A DNA stretch of 9,888 nucleotides, taken from NCBI GenBank assembly GCA_016210285.1, contig JACQUN010000016.1, forward strand, positions 1 through 9,888. The letters are read 5' to 3'. A program made the position numbers and the translations under genes. The notes beneath the pieces are model-generated. The model had not been told where the DNA came from and searched no databases. It saw only the letters and a program-made list of their open reading frames with translations. Source of the DNA: Chloroflexota bacterium (GTDB lineage: Bacteria > Chloroflexota > Dehalococcoidia > UBA1127 > JACQUN01). Each line of letters opens with the position of its first letter. Within the stretch, counting starts at the first letter, position 1. This document shows positions 6,051 to 9,888 of the stretch, piece after piece.

Positions 6051-6165
6051 GCGTAGCAGGGTGTTGAAAAAGTCGAGGCGGCACCCCGCTCGGCTTTGAT
6101 TCACACCGGAAGGTTGTATCTGGCTAGGCGCCGACGCCCAGTTTTTCAACACCCTGTGCGTAGCA
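6051..6165. mobile_element. MITE-like element with 15-bp terminal inverted repeats
   Basis: CAGGGTGTTGAAAAA (6057-6071) is perfectly inverted as TTTTTCAACACCCTG (6142-6156), enclosing 70 bp with no ORF. The pair is flanked by an 8-bp direct repeat GCGTAGCA (6051-6058 and 6158-6165), consistent with a target-site duplication; with that reading the element spans about 6059-6157. The repeat overlaps the first two bases of the left arm and starts one base past the right arm, so the exact ends are uncertain by a few bases. Internally AAAGTCGAG (6069-6077) pairs with CTCGGCTTT (6089-6097) with one G-U, so the RNA could form a stem-loop just after the upstream nitroreductase stop. The A5/T5-tipped ends resemble DDE-transposon termini, but the parent family cannot be named from sequence alone. 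Confidence 0.78.
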
Positions 6166-6205
6166 CAATCCTGCCGATTCGCGGTGGAGATGCAAGGAGG
6201 GCAGT

Positions 6206-6865
6206 GTGACAGAGCAGACGGGTATCTTCGACGTGATGTACACTCAGCGGGCCGTCCGCTACTTCAGGCCCGACCCGGTGCCCGAGGATGCTGTCCGCAA
6301 GGTGCTGGACGCCGCCATCCGCGCCCCCAGCGGGGGGAACAGCCAGCAGTGGTTCTTTCTGGTGGTGCGCGACCCTGGGACACGGGGTAGGCTCGGCCAG
6401 ATCTATAAGGACATCTGGTTTCCCCGCTGGGGCACCGAGGAAAGACAGCACCACCTGCGAGGCAAGGTGTACACCGACTCCTACTACCTGGCGGGGCATC
6501 TGGCGGATGCTCCCGTCCACATCCTGGCTTTCTTGAGGATCGGTCCGCCCCCTGCCGGCGACAGCCCCCAGGAGCGTGAGAGGCTGCGGAGCACGGCAGG
6601 GTCCTCCATCTACCCAGCGGTCCAGAACCTTCTTCTGGCAGCTCGAGCCCTGGGGCTGGGCACAACCCTCACCACCATCATCAAATACCGGGAAGGGGAC
6701 GTGAAGGCGCTGCTGGGGGCGCCTGAGGATGTGGAGCTCTTCGCCCTTATTCCCCTGGGCTACCCAGCCGAAGGGCACGGCTTTGGGCCGAACCGCCGGA
6801 GGCCGGTGGAGGAGGTCACCTACTCCGAACGCTGGGGTAACCCCATGCCCGGGCCAAGAGCTTAG
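6206..6865 (+). CDS. Nitroreductase-family FMN oxidoreductase, second paralog
   Basis: This 219-aa paralog of the gene at 5423 has matching motifs: QRAVRYFRPDPVPE (14-27), APSGGNSQQW (40-49), SIYPAVQNLLLAARALGLGT (134-153), PLGYPAEGHGFGPNRRRPV (183-201) and a TYSERWGNP end. The first FMN region and core helix are nearly identical to its neighbour. The middle (about 65-125) differs clearly, with extra residues and a WFPRWGTEERQHH segment, so substrate pockets probably differ. The GTG start at 6206 is fixed by AAGGAGG (6194-6200) five nt upstream. It follows the MITE-like element, which now separates the two copies. The physiological substrate is unknown; F420- or NAD(P)H-linked redox roles are both possible for the family. 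Membership in the fold is secure; nothing finer is. Confidence 0.9.
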   Translation: MTEQTGIFDVMYTQRAVRYFRPDPVPEDAVRKVLDAAIRAPSGGNSQQWFFLVVRDPGTRGRLGQIYKDIWFPRWGTEERQHHLRGKVYTDSYYLAGHLADAPVHILAFLRIGPPPAGDSPQERERLRSTAGSSIYPAVQNLLLAARALGLGTTLTTIIKYREGDVKALLGAPEDVELFALIPLGYPAEGHGFGPNRRRPVEEVTYSERWGNPMPGPRA

Positions 6866-6894
6866 GCTGCCCCGCCGCCGGCCGGGCACAGGGC

Positions 6895-6939
6895 TTGTCA
6901 TTCCAGGCGGGGCGAAAGGTCTGAGCCATTTCGCCCGCC
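6895..6939 (+). repeat. Degenerate palindromic intergenic repeat
   Basis: TTGTCATTCC (6895-6904) leads into arms GGCGGGGCGAAA (6906-6917) and TTTCGCCCGCC (6929-6939), complementary except for one bulged G, with an 11-nt loop. The TGTCATTC opening resembles the unit found on the minus strand at 57-97. There is no T-tract after it, so a terminator role for the nitroreductase gene ending at 6865 is possible but not supported. The rest of 6866-7020 shows no promoter or gene. Confidence 0.5.
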
Positions 6940-7020
6940 ATGTCGGTCCCAGGGTGACAGCAGGCATGCCTGATGCGCATTGGCAAGGCTCTAGCCGCAA
7001 CGATTGTTGGAGGGCCACCT

Positions 7021-7794
7021 ATGCCTTTCGTTCACTATGACCAGCAGAGCCCGCAGATTGCCGTCATCACCATGAATCGGCCCGAGCGCCTGAACGCCTG
7101 GGGCTCGGAGATGGCCCGCGACCTGGAGGAGGCCTTCTGCCGCTTCCACGACGACCCCCAGGCCCGCGTCGCCATCCTCCGGGGGGCAGGCCGCGCCTTC
7201 TGCGCCGGGGTGGACGTCAAGGAGTGGGCTGAGACAGGGCAGGCCCCGGCCTGGGGGACCGACTTCCGCCGCGTCTTCACAGGGCCGGGGAATGTCCCAC
7301 CCCTCACCAAGCCCGTTATCGGAGCCGCCCACGGCTACTGCATCGGGGCCGGGGTCAACCTGTTGTTTCTGCGCTGCGACATCCGCGTCTGCGGGGAGAG
7401 CACCCGGTTCGCCATGCCCGAGGTGGCCCGGGGCATCATGGACCTCTCCACCCCCTTCGCCTTCGAGAACATCCCCACCTGCTTCCTCTCGGAGCTCTTC
7501 TACACCGCCGACTACGTGGATGCGCAGCGCGCCTACCACTTCGGCATGGTGAACTACGTCGTGCCCGACGACCAGGTGCTGCTCAAGGCGCTTGATCTGG
7601 CCGAGCGCATCGCCCAGCATCCCCTCCCCGCCCTCCAGGCCACCAAGCAGAATCTCCTGAGCGCCATGCAGCCCCGTGATGGCGCCTTCGTGCTCGAGGA
7701 GCTGCTGCGGCAGCGGGGCTTCGCGGCCCCAGACGCCGTGGAGGGGATGCGCGCCTTCGCAGAGAAGCGCCCGCCCAGGTGGCAGGGGAGCTAA
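7021..7794 (+). CDS. Enoyl-CoA hydratase/isomerase-family protein (crotonase fold)
   Basis: This 257-aa protein has normal family length. Crotonase landmarks are the N-terminal TMNRPERLNAW (17-27), the first oxyanion-hole segment AFCAGVDVKE (59-68), the second at GYCIGAGVNLLFLRCD (105-120), and MPEVARGI (132-139). The last aligns with the segment carrying the second catalytic Glu (here Glu134). In rat mitochondrial hydratase the second oxyanion segment reads GGGCEL with catalytic Glu144; here it is GAGVNL, so that Glu is Asn113. The protein may therefore be an isomerase, hydrolase, ring-cleaving or otherwise diverged crotonase rather than a standard hydratase. ATG 7021 is chosen over an upstream in-frame start at 6973 because GGAGGG (7009-7014) lies 6 nt before it. 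It is the last plus-strand gene, convergent with the M20 genes, and its stop codon lies in a 10-bp hairpin. Confidence 0.92.
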   Translation: MPFVHYDQQSPQIAVITMNRPERLNAWGSEMARDLEEAFCRFHDDPQARVAILRGAGRAFCAGVDVKEWAETGQAPAWGTDFRRVFTGPGNVPPLTKPVIGAAHGYCIGAGVNLLFLRCDIRVCGESTRFAMPEVARGIMDLSTPFAFENIPTCFLSELFYTADYVDAQRAYHFGMVNYVVPDDQVLLKALDLAERIAQHPLPALQATKQNLLSAMQPRDGAFVLEELLRQRGFAAPDAVEGMRAFAEKRPPRWQGS

Positions 7795-7808
7795 AGACAG
7801 CTCCCCTG
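7783..7808. terminator. Hairpin between convergent genes, candidate bidirectional terminator
   Basis: CAGGGGAGCT (7783-7792) and AGCTCCCCTG (7799-7808) form a perfect 10-bp GC-rich stem with loop AAAGAC, overlapping the TAA stop (7792-7794) of the crotonase-family gene. It lies in the 31-nt gap before the stop of the convergent M20 gene at 7826. Neither side has a T-tract, so classical intrinsic termination is not assured. Position between converging genes supports a role in ending both transcripts. Confidence 0.55.
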
Positions 7809-7825
7809 GCTTCGTGACAGCAGGG

Positions 7826-9169
7826 CTACCTCCCCTCGTACAGCTCCTCCCGCATGCGCCGGGCCTGAAGGGCCAGATACTGCTCCCTGGTCATAGGGGG
7901 CTTGCTCCTGGCCAGCACCTCCCTGGCCCTCGTAGCTCCGTCCGCCAGCAGGTCAATGACGGTCATAGCCATAGCCTTGGCGGGGTTCACCACCGCCTGC
8001 TCATAGTCCTGGACCACGTAGTCGTTGCCGTGGCCCACGCCGGTGGCGCCCCCAGCGTAGGGATGCACCGCCGGCATGATCTGGCTCAGGTCCCCCATGT
8101 CGGTGGAGCCGCCACGGTTGCGGTTGGCCGGATGGACTGCCACATTGTCCCTGCCCACCAGCCGCTCGGCGTTGGCCTTGCAGGTCTCCATCAGCAACGA
8201 GTCATTGATCAACGGCAGATAGCCCGCCAGGGTCACGATGCGCACCTGTCCCCCTACCGCGAGCGCCCCTGCCCTCAGGCAGCGGTCCACCCTGGCGCTG
8301 GTCTCTTCCACAGACTCCACCGTACTCCCACGGCAGCGCCACTCCAGCCGAACGTCAGCCGGAACCGAGCTCACCGCAGCTCCGCCGCGAGTCAGAATGC
8401 CGTGCACCCGGATGGTGTCCTCGTTCTTGAAGGTCTCCCGCTGTGCGTGGATAGCGTTGAGGGCGATGGTGGCCGCGTTGAGGGCGTTGATCCCCCGGTG
8501 GGGTGCGCTCCCTGCGTGAGCCGCCTTGCCCAGGAACTGGATGTACTTCACCACGTGGCCGTTGCTGGTGCCCCCCAGGCCCAGAAGCCCGTCCTCGGGT
8601 GACGACGTAGTGTGGCACATCATGGCCATCTCCACGTCGTCGAACTCCCCGATGCGGATGAACTCCTGCTTCCCTGACAGGAGGCCCAGCTTGCCCTCCT
8701 GGTAGAGGCCGTAGCGGTACTCCACGTCAATGAACTCCTCAGCGGGGACGGCGATGAGGGCGATACGCCCGCTGAGGGTGCTCAGCACCTCCGGGGCCAT
8801 CAGCCCCATGATCGCGCCGAACAGCATCCCTATCTGAGCGTGGTGGCCGCAGGCATGGGCCGCGCCGGTCGTCTTATCGGCATAGGGGTGGTCTGGCACG
8901 CGCAGGGAGTCCAGCTCCCCCAGGACTGCCACTGTTGGCCCTGGCCCGCCTCGGCATTCCAAATAGCCCTTGATCCCTGTGAGGGCGATACCCGTGCGGT
9001 GCGGGATGCCCAGCTCCGTGAGCTTCTGGGCAACAAGCCTGGAGGTCTTGGCCTCATAGAAGCCAGGCTCCGGGTTCTGGAGGATGAGCTTTGCGATGCG
9101 AATGACCTCGTCCTTGTGGGCATCAATGCGACGAAGGGCTATGGCCTTCAACTCATCAGGAGTGGGCAA
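7826..9169 (-). CDS. M20-family metallo-amidohydrolase, complete
   Basis: This 447-aa M20 (M20D-like, AbgB/aminoacylase group) hydrolase likely cleaves an amide bond of an N-acyl or aminobenzoyl amino acid or short peptide; the substrate is unknown. Metal-site motifs: GELDSLRVPD (84-93), AHACGHHAQ (104-112; Cys107, His109), PAEE (142-145) and MMCHTTSS (183-190, His186). The dimerisation lid contains GKAAHAGSAPHRGINALNA (214-232), and the C-terminal catalytic part has STDMGD (355-360) and GVGHGNDY (377-384). No signal peptide is seen, so it is probably cytoplasmic. The start is TTG at 9169, with GGAGG (9176-9180) six nt upstream; an in-frame TGA directly precedes it at 9173-9175, excluding earlier starts. 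It lies 103 nt downstream of a second M20 gene on the same strand and is clearly its paralog. Confidence 0.93.
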   Translation of the reverse strand: MPTPDELKAIALRRIDAHKDEVIRIAKLILQNPEPGFYEAKTSRLVAQKLTELGIPHRTGIALTGIKGYLECRGGPGPTVAVLGELDSLRVPDHPYADKTTGAAHACGHHAQIGMLFGAIMGLMAPEVLSTLSGRIALIAVPAEEFIDVEYRYGLYQEGKLGLLSGKQEFIRIGEFDDVEMAMMCHTTSSPEDGLLGLGGTSNGHVVKYIQFLGKAAHAGSAPHRGINALNAATIALNAIHAQRETFKNEDTIRVHGILTRGGAAVSSVPADVRLEWRCRGSTVESVEETSARVDRCLRAGALAVGGQVRIVTLAGYLPLINDSLLMETCKANAERLVGRDNVAVHPANRNRGGSTDMGDLSQIMPAVHPYAGGATGVGHGNDYVVQDYEQAVVNPAKAMAMTVIDLLADGATRAREVLARSKPPMTREQYLALQARRMREELYEGR

Positions 9170-9228
9170 AGCTCACCTCCTCCAAGAAACATCCTTCCGA
9201 GGAAAAGCGAAAGGTCTTTAGAAGGGGT

Positions 9229-9266
9229 CCAGGGGAGTCCCTTCTGGCCAGAAAGGGCTCCCCTGG
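9229..9266 (-). terminator. 19-bp near-perfect hairpin between the two M20 genes
   Basis: Arms 9229-9247 and 9248-9266 abut with no spacer and match at 17 of 19 positions, beginning CCAGGGGAG and meeting at TTCTGGCCAGAA. On the minus strand the structure starts 6 nt after the stop of the upstream M20 gene (9273) and ends about 60 nt before the start of the next one. No U-tract follows, so it could be a terminator, a partial attenuator or an mRNA-stabilising structure. Its GCTCCCCTGGCT (9257-9268) recurs at 7800-7811 beyond the other M20 gene. Confidence 0.6.
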
Positions 9267-9272
9267 CTCTCC

Positions 9273-9888
9273 CTATCCCTCGTAGGTGCGCTCCGAGAGC
9301 AGGCCCCGCATGAAGCTGAGGTACTGCGCCCTGGTCATGCGCGGCTTGTGCTTGGCCTTGACCTCCCTGGCTTTCGCAGCGCCGTCGGCCAGCAGGTCCA
9401 CCAGGGTGAAGGCCATGGCCTTGGCCCCCGTCAGCACGGCCAGGTTCCAGTCCTGCACCAGGTAGTCAGCGCCGTGTCCCGTACCAGTCGCCCCGCCCAC
9501 GTAGGGGTGGATGACCGGCATCAGATGGGCCACATCCCCCATGTCGGTGGAGCCGGTGCGGTGGCCGATCTGCGCCACCTCACCCTCCCCCACCAGGGCT
9601 GCGGCGTTCGAGCGATAGACCGCCGCCAGGTTTGGGTCGCTGAGCATGGGGAGATAGCCGGGGAGGGTTGTGATGTTGACCTTGCCCCCCACCGCCAGGG
9701 CGCCGGCGCGCAGGCAGCGGTCCACCTTGGTGTTGGCATCCATGATGGCCTCCAGGGTCCTGGCCCGGACGAAGGTCTCCATCCCCACGTCGGAAGGCAC
9801 CGCGCTCACCGCTGAGCCGCCCCGGGTGATGATGGGGTGAACCCGCACCGTGTCCTCGTCCCGGAAGGTCTCCCGCTGGGCGTGGATG
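9273..9888 (-). CDS. M20-family metallo-amidohydrolase, C-terminal part (runs off the window)
   Basis: This is the C-terminal ~205 residues of a second M20 amidohydrolase; the frame is still open at base 9887, and the metal-binding N-terminal half lies outside the window. The first visible residues, IHAQRETF, align with residues 240-247 of the paralog at 7826. The two then match collinearly: RGGSAVSAVPSDV, VDRCLRAGALAVGGKVNI, GYLPMLSDPNLA, GSTDMGDVAHLMPVIHPYVG, GTGHGADYLVQDW, KAMAFTLVDLLADGAAKARE and MTRAQYLSFM, to a stop (TAG) at 9273-9275. The C-terminus is slightly shorter than the paralog's. Tandem arrangement with high similarity indicates gene duplication. Some positions differ: the strand after SAVPSDV reads GMETFVRARTLEA, where the neighbour has RLEWRCRGSTVES. 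Substrate preferences may have diverged. It is presumably the upstream member of a two-gene transcription unit. Confidence 0.92.
   Translation of the reverse strand, partial: IHAQRETFRDEDTVRVHPIITRGGSAVSAVPSDVGMETFVRARTLEAIMDANTKVDRCLRAGALAVGGKVNITTLPGYLPMLSDPNLAAVYRSNAAALVGEGEVAQIGHRTGSTDMGDVAHLMPVIHPYVGGATGTGHGADYLVQDWNLAVLTGAKAMAFTLVDLLADGAAKAREVKAKHKPRMTRAQYLSFMRGLLSERTYEG

Noticed and set aside
6146..7018. 290-aa minus-strand open frame opposite the second nitroreductase
   Set aside because: It is antisense to a motif-complete gene, starts in noncoding DNA and has no recognisable domain.
7676..8602. 308-aa plus-strand open frame overlapping the crotonase end and the M20 gene
   Set aside because: It is antisense to the M20 catalytic region and has no domain or plausible start context.
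1..9888. CRISPR array, phage module or toxin-antitoxin pair
   Set aside because: No regularly spaced direct repeats, no cas or phage motifs, and no paired small genes were seen on either strand.

Overview
The window is a GC-rich bacterial chromosome segment. It has strong Shine-Dalgarno sequences, frequent GTG and TTG starts, and short degenerate intergenic repeats of a type common in environmental genomes. The gene mix (paired nitroreductase-like flavoproteins, a lone crotonase, tandem M20 amidohydrolases, a Bacillus-type EPSP synthase, and an aromatic operon joined to guanylate kinase) fits an uncultured Chloroflexota of the Dehalococcoidia type. That placement is inferred from style and content, not from a marker gene.

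Layout: 1-358 has no convincing gene. It carries two degenerate palindromic repeats and an extended -10 promoter for tRNA-Thr(CGT) at 359-433. The tRNA is followed after 22 nt by an unrecognised 257-aa protein with a strongly acidic tail, then by a site-2-protease-like M50 membrane protein. Positions 2038-2371 are intergenic, with a pair of inverted palindromic repeats and then a TATAAT promoter. That promoter opens the tight cluster tyrA - aroA - gmk (gaps of 6 and 15 nt), which is the metabolic core of the window: tyrosine branch, shikimate pathway and GMP phosphorylation.

From 5423 to 7794 there are three plus-strand accessory enzymes. Two are paralogous FMN nitroreductase-family proteins, separated by a ~100-bp MITE-like element with perfect 15-bp terminal inverted repeats and an 8-bp flanking direct repeat. 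The third is an enoyl-CoA hydratase/isomerase-family protein that lacks one of the two classical catalytic glutamates. On the minus strand, convergent with these, lie two tandem M20 amidohydrolase paralogs; the upstream one is cut by the window edge. Both stops are followed by a hairpin sharing a 12-nt sequence, which suggests that the gene and its 3' flank were duplicated together.

Most of the window is ordinary housekeeping and accessory metabolism. The best leads are the MITE-like element, the repeat pairs with compensatory stem changes, the duplicated M20 gene with its 3' hairpin, the tRNA-mRNA cotranscription of the acidic-tail protein, and the atypical active sites of the crotonase and Gmk P-loop. 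I see no CRISPR array, phage module, toxin-antitoxin pair or clear novel system.
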